A stretch of DNA of 64,000 nt from CAVYGM01 sp963768025. Its GTDB lineage: Bacteria > Bacteroidota > Bacteroidia > Cytophagales > Spirosomataceae. Made by a program: the position numbers and the translations under genes. The notes under the pieces were generated by a model. That model did not search any database, was not told the DNA's origin, and worked only from the letters and a program-made list of their open reading frames with translations. Below, in pieces: positions 8,918 to 17,635 of this stretch (position 1 is the first letter of the stretch; each line of letters starts with the position of its first letter). The stretch is from positions 496,001 through 560,000 of the forward strand of contig CAVYGM010000026.1 in assembly GCA_963768025.1 (NCBI GenBank), given 5' to 3'.

Positions 8918-9803
8918 ATTCTTCCAAAAAGTGATTCACTATTTGAGATTTATCCTTCCCAACGCGCTCGTAAATTTCATATATTTTGGCATCCACCAAA
9001 AACCGATACCAAAAACCTTGGAGAAAATGCCAGACCAGGCCCTTCTTTCCGTCCAAAAAACCCAACTTGATACAATACCGGTACAGGAAATATAAGAGTG
9101 GGCGTGTAAACAAAGGTAGGGTAGCGTATTTCAATTTGAGGTAGCGCTTTCGTTGTTCCTGAGTTCCGAACAACTCGGGTGATACCGTAGCTTTTTCGTC
9201 AAAATTGTACTTGATATTCAGCAAGTCAATGACCTCCCGGATGGCGTAATTGTTATGCTTATGGGTCCACCACGTAAGGTTATTCAGGTTGTGGTCTACC
9301 AAGTCGTGGGATAGCCGGACGAGGGTACCTTCATTTACTTTTATATGTTCGTCCATCCAGAGTTCCTCGCACGTACCTTGTCCCCGCCGCCAAATCCGCA
9401 ACAACCAAATGGGGTAATATCCGCCGTGTCTGATCCATTTGTTCATAAAAAACACGCGCCGCTTGATGTAGAATCCTGAGATTCCGGAACCGGTGGTAGG
9501 CAACGTAGCCTTAATTTCCTCCGCCAGTTCGGGGGTAATGTACTCGTCGGCATCCATGCGCATCAGCCAGCTGGTGGGGAAAGGCTGGTTCTCAATCGCA
9601 TAATTAAATTGAAATGCGTACGAAATCCAGGGGTTTTGAACAACCACCGCACCCAGTTTCCTGGCTATTTCAACGGTATTGTCCGTTGAGTAGGAATCGA
9701 CAATAAAGATTTTATCAGTAATCAGCCTAAGGCTTTGAATGCATCTGCCAATGTGTTGGGATTCATTATGGGTAAGGATAAGTACTGATAGGTCTACCAT
9801 CAA
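8880..9803 (-). CDS. glycosyltransferase family 2 (LPS-core KdtX/WaaE-like)
   Basis: A 307-residue enzyme. LSVLILTHNESQHIGRCIQS, KIFIVDSYSTDNTVEIARKL and WLMRMDADEYITPELAEEI match the GT2 subgroup that includes beta-1,4-glucosyltransferases of LPS core synthesis (WaaE/KdtX). The DAD metal site lies in the last motif. The C-terminal half is rich in aromatic and basic residues and probably contacts the membrane (LPLFTRPLLYFLYRYCI). It starts 63 bp after the upstream GT4 gene and overlaps the next gene, so it sits within the minus-strand operon. Donor and acceptor cannot be deduced. Confidence 0.88.
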   Translation of the reverse strand: MMVDLSVLILTHNESQHIGRCIQSLRLITDKIFIVDSYSTDNTVEIARKLGAVVVQNPWISYAFQFNYAIENQPFPTSWLMRMDADEYITPELAEEIKATLPTTGSGISGFYIKRRVFFMNKWIRHGGYYPIWLLRIWRRGQGTCEELWMDEHIKVNEGTLVRLSHDLVDHNLNNLTWWTHKHNNYAIREVIDLLNIKYNFDEKATVSPELFGTQEQRKRYLKLKYATLPLFTRPLLYFLYRYCIKLGFLDGKKGLVWHFLQGFWYRFLVDAKIYEIYERVGKDKSQIVNHFLEEYGKDLKSPNRSV

Positions 9804-9866
9804 AAACAGAGTTCTACGAAGTGCAAAAGTAATGAATTCACAAATAAGGATGGTAACCCGATCCCA

Positions 9867-11009
9867 TCATCTTATGGCTGCGTAGGCACCTAGCATTTTT
9901 TTGGCAACGGCAACTATGTTGAAATTCTCCTCCAGCATCTGATGGGCTTGTTGTACATACCTGGTTCTATCATCTTCATTCTCTAATAATTGATAGAGGC
10001 CCTCCTTCACGCCATCGCTCGTTAAAGGGGTGAGGTGGGCGGCCTTATAGGTGGCTATATAATCACCAAATCCAACCCGATCGGAAACCAGGACGGGAAT
10101 ACCTGCCGCCATTGCTTCGAGCACGGCAATTGAAAAGCCCTCGGAGTAGGAGGGAAGCACGAACAAATCGGCATCGCGCAGAGCGGCTTTTTTTACATCG
10201 TCGGTCAGCAGCCCTACCAATTTGACGTGGTTTTCCAGTTGGTTTTCTTTGATGAAATTTTCAATCGTGCTTTGGTACCCATCATCCGGGCCGGCAAGTA
10301 CCAGAATGGCGTCCTGCCTATCGAGAACATAGGCTGCAAAAGCTGGCAGAAGTAGATCCAGCCCCTTTTTGATGTTCAACCTGCCCATAAATAGCACCAT
10401 CTTTTTATCGGCAGGAATGCCAAATGGTTTTCTGAATATATTTTTTGGGGGCAAATTCTTGAATTCGTCCAGTCGGATTCCATTGGGTATGATGGTCAGA
10501 TTCTTGGGCTCCTTACCCAGGTATTGAATGATGTTCTCCTGTTCATCTGTATTGTTGATATGAACCAAATCGGCCCGTTTGAGCAACCTTTTTTGGTACA
10601 AAAAACTCACCAACGTCTTTTTCCACTGATGGTGGCCAATTGCCCATTTGTCCAGCAAGCCGTGGATGGTAATGACTTTTGGTACTTTATTTTTAATTAT
10701 GAAGGGGGCCAAACTACCAAAGTGCCAGATTCCATGGATATGAATTATGTCAAATTCATGAATGTGCTTTTTCAGATAGGAATACAAATCCACCGAAAAT
10801 TCCCGGTACACCCGGCTAAAAGGAACAGTCCGGCGGCATTGGACGAGGATTGCTCCCTGTGGCAGGTCGTAGGGCTTTTCACCCGGTGTCATGGGGCTCG
10901 CTATGGTTACCTGATGCCCGTTCTTCAAGGCCTCGGTCGTATGGTCATAAATGATTCGCGCCGGACCGCCAATGGCCCAGGTGTAAGCACAAATATTCAG
11001 AATACGCAT
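9867..11009 (-). CDS. glycosyltransferase family 4
   Basis: A 380-residue GT-B enzyme. MRILNICAYTWAIGGPARII is the N-terminal acceptor domain with the Gly-rich loop. DIIHIHGIWHFG and ITIHGLLDKWAIGHHQ belong to the same domain. The donor domain has KMVLFMGRLNIKKGLDLLLP and the GT4 signature LPSYSEGFSIAVLEAMAAGI with the E-x7-E pair. It retains the donor configuration and needs no metal. It starts 7 bp after the upstream GT4 gene ends. It probably adds an internal sugar of the surface glycan at the cytoplasmic face. Confidence 0.9.
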   Translation of the reverse strand: MRILNICAYTWAIGGPARIIYDHTTEALKNGHQVTIASPMTPGEKPYDLPQGAILVQCRRTVPFSRVYREFSVDLYSYLKKHIHEFDIIHIHGIWHFGSLAPFIIKNKVPKVITIHGLLDKWAIGHHQWKKTLVSFLYQKRLLKRADLVHINNTDEQENIIQYLGKEPKNLTIIPNGIRLDEFKNLPPKNIFRKPFGIPADKKMVLFMGRLNIKKGLDLLLPAFAAYVLDRQDAILVLAGPDDGYQSTIENFIKENQLENHVKLVGLLTDDVKKAALRDADLFVLPSYSEGFSIAVLEAMAAGIPVLVSDRVGFGDYIATYKAAHLTPLTSDGVKEGLYQLLENEDDRTRYVQQAHQMLEENFNIVAVAKKMLGAYAAIR

Positions 11010-11016
11010 ATAAAAA

Positions 11017-12168
11017 TCACTTGTTAAGAAATAAGTTGTAATAGGAATCCACCATGCTATCCGCCACCTGTTTTGGAGAAAAAGCCGCCACCAACTCCTT
11101 CGATCTATTGCCGTGTTGTGGGATTAATGATGGATTAGTGGCGTAAGCCATCATGGCGGTCACCAACGATTTCATGGAAAGTGGATCAATTAGAAAGCCA
11201 TTTTGGCCGGATTTGACCAGGTCCGGCGCACAACCGGACCTGTCCGACACCACAACGGGCATCCCGCAGAGCATCGCCTCGTTGACGACCAGGCCCCAAG
11301 GCTCGGATAAACTCGGCAATACCAGAACATCAGCGTTTGCCAGCTGGGCGGGTATTTGTTGCCAGGTCTTACCGCCGGTAAACGTAACGTGTGGTAGCTG
11401 GTTAACCTCCACAAACTTTTCCAGATTTTGGCGGTCAGGGCCTTCCCCAACCAAAATCAAGCCCCACTGATGGTGGATTGGCAGAGCTTGGTTCAAATGC
11501 GCAAAGGCTTGTAAAAGAAATTCTAAATTTTTTTCGGGGGCCAGTCGGCCAACGTAGATGAAGTGTCGTCTATCATTTCCCTTTTTGTGGATAATTGCCT
11601 TTTGGTATAGGTCCGAAAGGCGGTAATTGTCCACTACTGCGGCCTTTTTGACCAGGATTTTATGATCCGGTATTTCTAAATCTAGGAGGTAGTTGACAGA
11701 GGTGGTCCCGAAGCAAAAGAAACCATCAGCCTGCTTCAAAAAAAGTTTCTTCAAAAACTCCCGAGAGAAGGACCGATCCTTATCCACAACCGATGATTCT
11801 GAGGAGATGATAGTTTTGACACCCCGCACCTTAGCGTATAGTAGCAACAGGACCTGAGCGTAATCGAAGTAGCCGGTAATATTGAGCACATCGGGCTTAT
11901 AGGAATTAAAAAGGCTGAATAAGGCCGTAAGTCGTTCCTTGAACGTGACCGTATCCAGACTCCTTCGAAAAAGTACCTGATATGAATACCGGTAGTCCGG
12001 ATCAGCGGCTTCGGAAGCCATCGCCGCACGACTCTGTTCATACAGCGCGATTTGAGCCACCAAAAACTCTGATCCGGGGTGCTTCTCTTTGATCCGGGTT
12101 TGAATCTCCTCAAAAAGAATAGACTTGTAATGTGCCCATAGTTGGTTATGTACGACCAATATACGCAT
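11017..12168 (-). CDS. glycosyltransferase family 4
   Basis: A 383-residue GT-B enzyme, only distantly like its neighbour. MRILVVHNQLWAHYKSILFE opens the acceptor domain. HFIYVGRLAPEKNLEFLLQA, LILVGEGPDRQNLEKF and LPSLSEPWGLVVNEAMLCGM give the GT4 donor domain with its two Glu residues. Its start codon overlaps the stop of the upstream SGNH gene (TAATG), so translation is probably coupled. Its role should be transfer of one sugar during assembly of the surface polysaccharide. Confidence 0.9.
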   Translation of the reverse strand: MRILVVHNQLWAHYKSILFEEIQTRIKEKHPGSEFLVAQIALYEQSRAAMASEAADPDYRYSYQVLFRRSLDTVTFKERLTALFSLFNSYKPDVLNITGYFDYAQVLLLLYAKVRGVKTIISSESSVVDKDRSFSREFLKKLFLKQADGFFCFGTTSVNYLLDLEIPDHKILVKKAAVVDNYRLSDLYQKAIIHKKGNDRRHFIYVGRLAPEKNLEFLLQAFAHLNQALPIHHQWGLILVGEGPDRQNLEKFVEVNQLPHVTFTGGKTWQQIPAQLANADVLVLPSLSEPWGLVVNEAMLCGMPVVVSDRSGCAPDLVKSGQNGFLIDPLSMKSLVTAMMAYATNPSLIPQHGNRSKELVAAFSPKQVADSMVDSYYNLFLNK

Positions 12169-13121
12169 TAAGGAGTTGGTTTGAGATAGTCCAGGAATAT
12201 GGGGTACAGCTTGTTAGCCAGGAAATACTGCCCTTTGGTATTATAATGAATCACATCCTGACTCCGATAATTGGCAAGGGTGGTACCCCATTCCAATTCT
12301 TTCAACAGCCGGATGCTATCCCGCTCCGCAAACTGAATGATTTCTTTGCCTTCCCCATTGTAGTTACCGAACTCGATTTCCGATATCTCCGGGTGCAAAA
12401 TCATGAAAAATGGGATACCAGCGGCGCGGGCAATGGAATCTAACTCAGCAAAGCCCGGATTAAACCCAACCCCGTCTTTATGAATTGCGCCAAGGGTAGT
12501 ACTATCACCCACCGGAGCAAAATAGATGGCCCCGTCCGTATAGTTTTTAAAATAAAGCGGGTAAAGGTACCTTTTCCAAAGCTCCTCAATGGCCCAATCG
12601 TACTGTTTATCAGGTAGGTTTGGATCTATGCCCACGATAGGGTGATGAGTCATCGTATCGTGGGCATCGTGGCTACTCGCCACCAGGCAAATAAGATCGG
12701 CGTTGAAGAGACCGAATTTTTTTAGGTAGGCGGCCACATTATCCGGCCCCCAGGAACCAGCCGCAATATTGAGTACGCGTACCGTCCGATTGAGTGTGCG
12801 GGTCAACCTCCTTTCCAGCATGGTAGAAGCCAAACTATCATTGTCGGTGAGGCTCCCGCCTAGTACTACCGAATCGCCGGTGAGCAAAATTACTGTGGTA
12901 TCCGAGGAGTTTACCGCCTCGCTGCGCATGGAATATTCATTGGTTTTGATTATATTATCAAAACGCCTAACTTCTTGATTAGGAGCGTAAATATATTCAA
13001 AATCAGGATCGGCAATGTACAAGGGAGCGCTGAGAAATCCATACCGGTAGCGGAGCACGACCTCCGTAATGCATACAATCAGGATTAGAAAAAAAATAAT
13101 CCTGGATAGGGCTTTAAGCAT
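12168..13121 (-). CDS. membrane-anchored SGNH/GDSL hydrolase-like protein
   Basis: A 317-residue protein with an N-terminal membrane anchor (IIFFLILIVCITEVVLRYRY, residues 8-27) and an extracytoplasmic SGNH domain. Block I is VILLTGDSVVLGGSLTDNDS, with the candidate nucleophile Ser in GDS. VRVLNIAAGSWGPDNVAAYL (block II-like Gly) follows, then LICLVASSHDAHD and a C-terminal DVIHYNTKGQYFLANKLYPI with the D-x-x-H block V pair. Such proteins in polysaccharide loci add or remove acyl groups on the periplasmic glycan. That is the likely role here, but the substrate is unknown. It is the first gene of the sub-operon that reads toward wecA. Confidence 0.75.
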   Translation of the reverse strand: MLKALSRIIFFLILIVCITEVVLRYRYGFLSAPLYIADPDFEYIYAPNQEVRRFDNIIKTNEYSMRSEAVNSSDTTVILLTGDSVVLGGSLTDNDSLASTMLERRLTRTLNRTVRVLNIAAGSWGPDNVAAYLKKFGLFNADLICLVASSHDAHDTMTHHPIVGIDPNLPDKQYDWAIEELWKRYLYPLYFKNYTDGAIYFAPVGDSTTLGAIHKDGVGFNPGFAELDSIARAAGIPFFMILHPEISEIEFGNYNGEGKEIIQFAERDSIRLLKELEWGTTLANYRSQDVIHYNTKGQYFLANKLYPIFLDYLKPTP

Positions 13122-13206
13122 GAAGCTTTTCTAAATTTGTGAAACATTAGAACACAAATTTAGAATTAGTTTCTGTTAAGACATCATATTCTTTTGATTG
13201 ACCCAA

Positions 13207-14916
13207 ATGCTCCATTCCAAAAATGCCACCCTCTATGCCTATATCGCCCTCGCTAGTATTTGGTTATACACGTTTTATTTTAGTGTTCTGAATCCACCCT
13301 TTTTTGGGTACTTCACCGTTGACGAAACCTACATCGCCGATTCGGGCATTTTTCTTTGGTACGGGAATACCCCACGCTGTCTCGACTGGCCCGCTACCCC
13401 TAGTTTGCTTTCTTTCTTTATCCTCTTCGGATTTCAGGTACTTTGGGATACGCTCCAAAACCTGGGCGAATTAACCGGGATATTTGACCTATTTGAACGA
13501 TTCGATCTGGCAGCCTACTCCTATTTCATTGCCCGCACTGAATTCATCCTGATTGGCCGTTCTATACAATTCTTCCTGGTAGGCATTTGTTTGGTATTTA
13601 CTGTTAGGTTCTTGTTAACTAGATCAGATACGCTGCTCACCAATCAAAGTCGGCTTATAGTGGTTTTTCTTATCATTACTTCCCGTTTTGTTTGGTTAAA
13701 TATTCCCGTTTTACGCCCGGAGGCCCTTGCCGGAGGCCTGTTTGTTTTGGTATTGGTTCAGCTTCTATTTAGCGAAACATTTACCCGGAAGGACTGCTAT
13801 TTCTTAGCCGTATTATTCGGGATAATCCTGGCGGAAAGGCTTTTATTTGTCTTTATGGCTCCGTTGGTACTAGGGGCTATGTACCTCAAATTACCCGCCC
13901 AGAAGGGCAAAGTAGTTCTGTATGCGTTTTTCATAATACTAGGAGTTTTTATCCTGCTTTGCCCTTTTTTGCTGACAGACCCACTGGTAGTATTGAAAGC
14001 ATTCTTTGGGGGGATTTTGGCAAAAATGCAGGACAAGCCAATGGAAACGTTCTTCAATGTACCGTATATCCAAGCCTATTTCAGCCATCCAATTAATTTT
14101 ATGGTTTTGGCTTTGGCCATTTTGGGTAGTTGGGATTTGCTCAAAAAGCGACGAAATATTGCGATTTTGCTGATCGGAAATTGGATACTCTTTTTGGTTA
14201 TGGTATTGCACTCTGCCAAAATATACGATACCCATGTTTTGCCCGTTAGCGTCATTACAGTAATTGCATGTGGGCTGGGTATTAATTACATAGCTACCTT
14301 TTTCAAGAATAGGCAGGGACCAGTGGCGATTGGGTTGGTGGTCGTTTTGGCAAGTGTAAACCTGTTTGAATTTCACGATTTCCAGAAGGGCAGCCACAGA
14401 GTATCTAATATGGAAAAGGCCTACCATTGGGTGAATACCTTACCCGCCAACACAAGGCTGCTCGTGAATCCTCAGTTGGAATTTTATCTGCCAAAAAACA
14501 AGGCGATGCTGCTGCGAGAATTGGAGCAGAATCGGGATACCTTGAAGATGATCGAAAAACTAAATTTTTTGATTGGGGCAAAAGGGAACGAAGCGCTTAC
14601 GTCCGATCAACTCCCGTACATTGCCCATTCTTTTGCTTTTGAAGACGAGCGGTTGTACGAAGTTCAGTACCAATTGTTATTAAAATATAGTTCGGTCAGT
14701 CCCATCAAAAAATTCGATTACGATGTGTATTTTGATTCGACCGTTCTGGCGAACCATAGCGTCGAAACGTCCAAGGCGATCGAGGATTTTCGCAATGGGA
14801 AATATGAGTATATGGTTATGGATCAAAAGCCAGAAGGGCTAGTGCCGATAGAAGAATTCTCCAACGGAACAGAGCCGACAATTTACTGCTTCCAGTATGT
14901 TAGCCCTACTCAATAA
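13207..14916 (+). CDS. multi-pass membrane glycosyltransferase (GT39/ArnT-like)
   Basis: A 569-residue polytopic protein with about ten hydrophobic segments in the first 400 residues and a soluble C-terminal part of about 170 residues. The first periplasmic loop holds YFTVDETYIADSGIFLWYGN, an acidic Asp-Glu pair in the position used by polyprenyl-phosphate sugar transferases such as ArnT and dolichyl-phosphate-mannose transferases. It would use a lipid-phosphate sugar in the periplasm. It is the only gene of the polysaccharide locus on the plus strand, divergent from the SGNH gene across 85 bp. The ATG at 13207 is preferred to a TTG three codons upstream. Confidence 0.7.
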   Translation: MLHSKNATLYAYIALASIWLYTFYFSVLNPPFFGYFTVDETYIADSGIFLWYGNTPRCLDWPATPSLLSFFILFGFQVLWDTLQNLGELTGIFDLFERFDLAAYSYFIARTEFILIGRSIQFFLVGICLVFTVRFLLTRSDTLLTNQSRLIVVFLIITSRFVWLNIPVLRPEALAGGLFVLVLVQLLFSETFTRKDCYFLAVLFGIILAERLLFVFMAPLVLGAMYLKLPAQKGKVVLYAFFIILGVFILLCPFLLTDPLVVLKAFFGGILAKMQDKPMETFFNVPYIQAYFSHPINFMVLALAILGSWDLLKKRRNIAILLIGNWILFLVMVLHSAKIYDTHVLPVSVITVIACGLGINYIATFFKNRQGPVAIGLVVVLASVNLFEFHDFQKGSHRVSNMEKAYHWVNTLPANTRLLVNPQLEFYLPKNKAMLLRELEQNRDTLKMIEKLNFLIGAKGNEALTSDQLPYIAHSFAFEDERLYEVQYQLLLKYSSVSPIKKFDYDVYFDSTVLANHSVETSKAIEDFRNGKYEYMVMDQKPEGLVPIEEFSNGTEPTIYCFQYVSPTQ

Positions 14917-14961
14917 TTGAGGGAATAGGTTGAAAATTTGCGAGGATGAACACCTCTAAAA

Positions 14962-15927
14962 CTAGTTGTAGGTGAGGTTAAAGTTTTCTATTTGAGCAAT
15001 TAACCTTTTTAGAAAGTTAATCCCTTTTTTTCGGCTTGACCGATACGATTTAATTTCAATTGGCTTTCCGTAGGGGCTATTCCCGTCCTTACTTTCAAGT
15101 TGAAAAGCTCCTACTTTTTCTCTGTATTTTTTTCGGAGATCTTTCCAAACTGGATTCTTTTTGCTCAGTTCCTCGTAGTTTGACCAAATAGGATCGTACC
15201 CTTCCAGGCCGGCAAAATCTACGGATAGTAGTTTTTCGGTTTGCACATAATAAGAATACTTCTTTGCCGAAATTTCTAATCCCAGGAAATTGTACAACCC
15301 AATTCGCCAGGATTCGGAACGGATCGTTTTAATCTTATCAAAATAGATTGGGACATAATTGAGCCAAAGTTGATCCATGCACATGCCCTCGCACAGATTG
15401 AAGTAGCCGCGGGATTGGGTACGCGCACACCACCAGTCAAAAAGCCTGTCCTGTTGCCCGTCCGGCTGCATGATCCATCCCCCACTTGTGTACATGCCAA
15501 TATTGAGGATGCCTTTATCATCCAAAACCTCGGAATCCATACGTGGCCTCACTTGATGTGGCGTTAGCTGCATAAAAGCGCCAGGTTCAATTACCGAATC
15601 GAGGGATTGTAGAACAAATGTAGTTGGTGAAAGGAAAATCAACTCCGTACACGCGGGGTACTCTCTGAGCAAATGCTGCCCAAAAAACGGTCGACAAGCC
15701 GCTACTAATTCGTACGAATAATAGTTTGAAACCATCGTTTCCCACCCCGGAATTCTGACACTTTCCACTCGAACTAGCTGAACCCATTCAGGAAGAGCTG
15801 GCAGCGGGGCAGGATCAACCCAACCCAGGACAAACTTCCGGTCCGGGTTATGGGCAAACAAAGATTCTCCCAAGCACAAAGCGTGAGGTAGTTGGTCTCG
15901 GTTGCATACTGTATAGGTAATTTTCAT
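14962..15927 (-). CDS. glycosyltransferase paralogue lacking the DxD motif
   Basis: A 321-residue protein similar along its length to the product of 16652-17635: the opening ITYTVCNRDQLPHALCLGES, the Tyr/Pro-Phe-Phe region, and RLFDWWCARTQSRGYFNLCE followed by MDQLWLNYVPIYFD, align by eye with its paralogue. The fold is the GT-A type used by GT8-like enzymes. At the position where the paralogue has FDPD it reads LSPT (residues 99-102), so the metal-binding DxD is absent. It may be inactive, may act as a partner of its paralogue, or may use another metal ligand. It overlaps the DUF5672 gene by 4 bp (ATGA), indicating translational coupling. Confidence 0.7.
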   Translation of the reverse strand: MKITYTVCNRDQLPHALCLGESLFAHNPDRKFVLGWVDPAPLPALPEWVQLVRVESVRIPGWETMVSNYYSYELVAACRPFFGQHLLREYPACTELIFLSPTTFVLQSLDSVIEPGAFMQLTPHQVRPRMDSEVLDDKGILNIGMYTSGGWIMQPDGQQDRLFDWWCARTQSRGYFNLCEGMCMDQLWLNYVPIYFDKIKTIRSESWRIGLYNFLGLEISAKKYSYYVQTEKLLSVDFAGLEGYDPIWSNYEELSKKNPVWKDLRKKYREKVGAFQLESKDGNSPYGKPIEIKSYRSSRKKGINFLKRLIAQIENFNLTYN

Positions 15928-16652
15928 TTCATTGCACTGTTTCCAACGCCAGTAATGGCAAAAGGTAGCTCAGAATTTGGTTCAAAGGGCTCTGAATTAG
16001 CAAACCGGCTACGGCTTATGGCATTGGGGGTGATCAAGTCGGGCGTCCAGCGGTTAGTATAGTATTCCCAAAATAGGGCATCGTGGTGGACACCGGGATT
16101 GGAGGAAAAAAAATGATAGATCGAACGCTTTTTCTTTTTTAGCAACTTACTCATCGCCTCTACTTTACGAAGTGAAAAACCGGCTCTTTCATCATATTCC
16201 CTCGATTCCGTTTTATACGTTTCCAGGTAGCCAGTTGGGTTGATGCGTCTGGTCAGGCGGTCTTTTGTCGTTTTTTTCTCTTCAAAAGGGGGTACTTGTT
16301 GAACCAAATCGTACCCTTGCCGACACCAGTAGGCTAATTCGTTTTTGGTGATTTTGGTGGTGAGGTTTGCTACCAACAGATAGCGTGACCAGCTAAACTG
16401 CTCGTACAAATCCGGGTCAAGCAGTAACTTGGCGATCCCTCCCGCTGACTGAAAGTAACGCTCGTCACAGGAAACAAAGTCGGCATCGGGACAAATTTTT
16501 TGATGTACCTCACTTTTTTTTAAAGACGGTGGACACAGAAAAGTCATCGGGAAGCCACTTAGAAATTCCTGATAGGTCAGAAGACAGTGGCTTTCGGTGG
16601 GTGTAAGGGCTGCTTCCGAAATTGGGATGACAACGGTGACGAGTTCTTTCAT
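15924..16652 (-). CDS. DUF5672 family protein, probable glycosyltransferase
   Basis: A 242-residue soluble protein. VTVVIPISEAALTPTESHCL, PMTFLCPPSLKKSEV, SCDERYFQSAGGIAKLLLDP, LYEQFSWSRYLLVANLTTKI and the late GFSLRKVEAMSKLL match the DUF5672 pattern found in polysaccharide loci. That family resembles GT-A enzymes, with a Tyr-Ile-Leu strand normally leading to a Gln-Leu-Asp-Ala motif. Here that strand reads YLLVANLTTKI, so the expected acidic residue is missing. It overlaps both neighbours by 1-4 bp and lies between two paralogous glycosyltransferases, so the three are probably made together. Function unproven. Confidence 0.7.
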   Translation of the reverse strand: MKELVTVVIPISEAALTPTESHCLLTYQEFLSGFPMTFLCPPSLKKSEVHQKICPDADFVSCDERYFQSAGGIAKLLLDPDLYEQFSWSRYLLVANLTTKITKNELAYWCRQGYDLVQQVPPFEEKKTTKDRLTRRINPTGYLETYKTESREYDERAGFSLRKVEAMSKLLKKKKRSIYHFFSSNPGVHHDALFWEYYTNRWTPDLITPNAISRSRFANSEPFEPNSELPFAITGVGNSAMK

Positions 16653-17635
16653 TAGTGGGTGTCCAGGATTCTGATCAAGGAGCGAAGTGGAGAGGTCAAG
16701 GCTTTACGAACACGAACATATTTAAAAATCTTCGTCGGCTTGATGTATACGCAGGGGAATTGACGATAGTATTCATTGCCATTTTCCAGGAGGCTCGTAT
16801 GATAAAACTCAAAAAGGTCGCGCAGATCCGCCCGTTCTTCAAATGTGAACCGATCCTGGTATTTTGAGATCAGATTTGGGTTTTTTGGATCATACCCACT
16901 GTAATGGAAAAAAATTAGGGGCTGCTCTTTATTTACAAGGTAGCCAGTTTGTGATTTAATGAAAATCCTTTCGTGCAAATTCCAATAGGCCGCATTGTAT
17001 CCCCTATTCTTTTCCACTAGCGTCCGCTGAACATAAAGTGGAAGAAAGTTCATCCAGTTTTGATCCACAAACAATCCGTCACACAAGGCGATCAAGCACT
17101 CATAGCGGAGCTTCTCCTGCCACCAACTCAGGAAATTTAGGGTGTTTTCACTTCGGCGGAACGCGCAAAAACCAAGATTATATACACCTGTATTTAGGTG
17201 GTGCAATTCATTGGGCGTTTTTCGATCCTCAATCGGGCTGCACAGGTGTGGAGTAACCACTGCCTCGTGGTTTTCGAGATTAATTAGGAGATTCGTAAGC
17301 GGCTGATAGATAATGATATCCGGGTCAAAATAGATGAAGTTGGATGCTTCGGGATAGCTGGTATAAAAATACCGAAAAAAGAAGGGCTTCACCGCTGTAT
17401 TCAGCTCCGTAATATTGTAACGATCACACATGTCCTCAAAACCCTCAATTCCAATAGTGTGCACCTCTACCAATGTATAAGGAGGCTCATGTTCAGGCTT
17501 AAACGTCACCCCTTCGAGTCGGTCAACGAGCCCGACAAAATATTGTATATCCGGATTCGTCTTTCGTAGAGAATCCCCCAGGGTACGGGCTTGCGCCAGG
17601 TAGTTGATCGAACAAATGGTAAAGGCAATGGTCAT
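16652..17635 (-). CDS. glycosyltransferase (GT8-like) with intact DxD
   Basis: A 327-residue GT-A protein beginning MTIAFTICSINYLAQARTLG. NFIYFDPDIIIYQPLTNLL carries the DxD pair (Asp104, Asp106). LNTGVYNLGFCAFRRSENTL and FLSWWQEKLRYECLIALCDG then VDQNWMNFLPLYV are shared with the paralogue at 14962-15927. FFHYSGYDPKNPN near residue 250 is the usual late His/Asp region of these enzymes. The ATG at 17635 overlaps the stop of the upstream GT4 gene (ATGA). A start 13 codons further upstream is possible but would add a tail unlike the family. Confidence 0.8.
   Translation of the reverse strand: MTIAFTICSINYLAQARTLGDSLRKTNPDIQYFVGLVDRLEGVTFKPEHEPPYTLVEVHTIGIEGFEDMCDRYNITELNTAVKPFFFRYFYTSYPEASNFIYFDPDIIIYQPLTNLLINLENHEAVVTPHLCSPIEDRKTPNELHHLNTGVYNLGFCAFRRSENTLNFLSWWQEKLRYECLIALCDGLFVDQNWMNFLPLYVQRTLVEKNRGYNAAYWNLHERIFIKSQTGYLVNKEQPLIFFHYSGYDPKNPNLISKYQDRFTFEERADLRDLFEFYHTSLLENGNEYYRQFPCVYIKPTKIFKYVRVRKALTSPLRSLIRILDTH

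Noticed and set aside
13939..14427. Minus-strand open frame of 162 codons
   Set aside because: It lies wholly within the plus-strand membrane glycosyltransferase gene and has no family resemblance or start context.
14910..14922. Palindrome CTCAATAATTGAG at the end of the membrane glycosyltransferase gene
   Set aside because: Six-base arms overlapping the stop codon with no T-run; too short to call a terminator.
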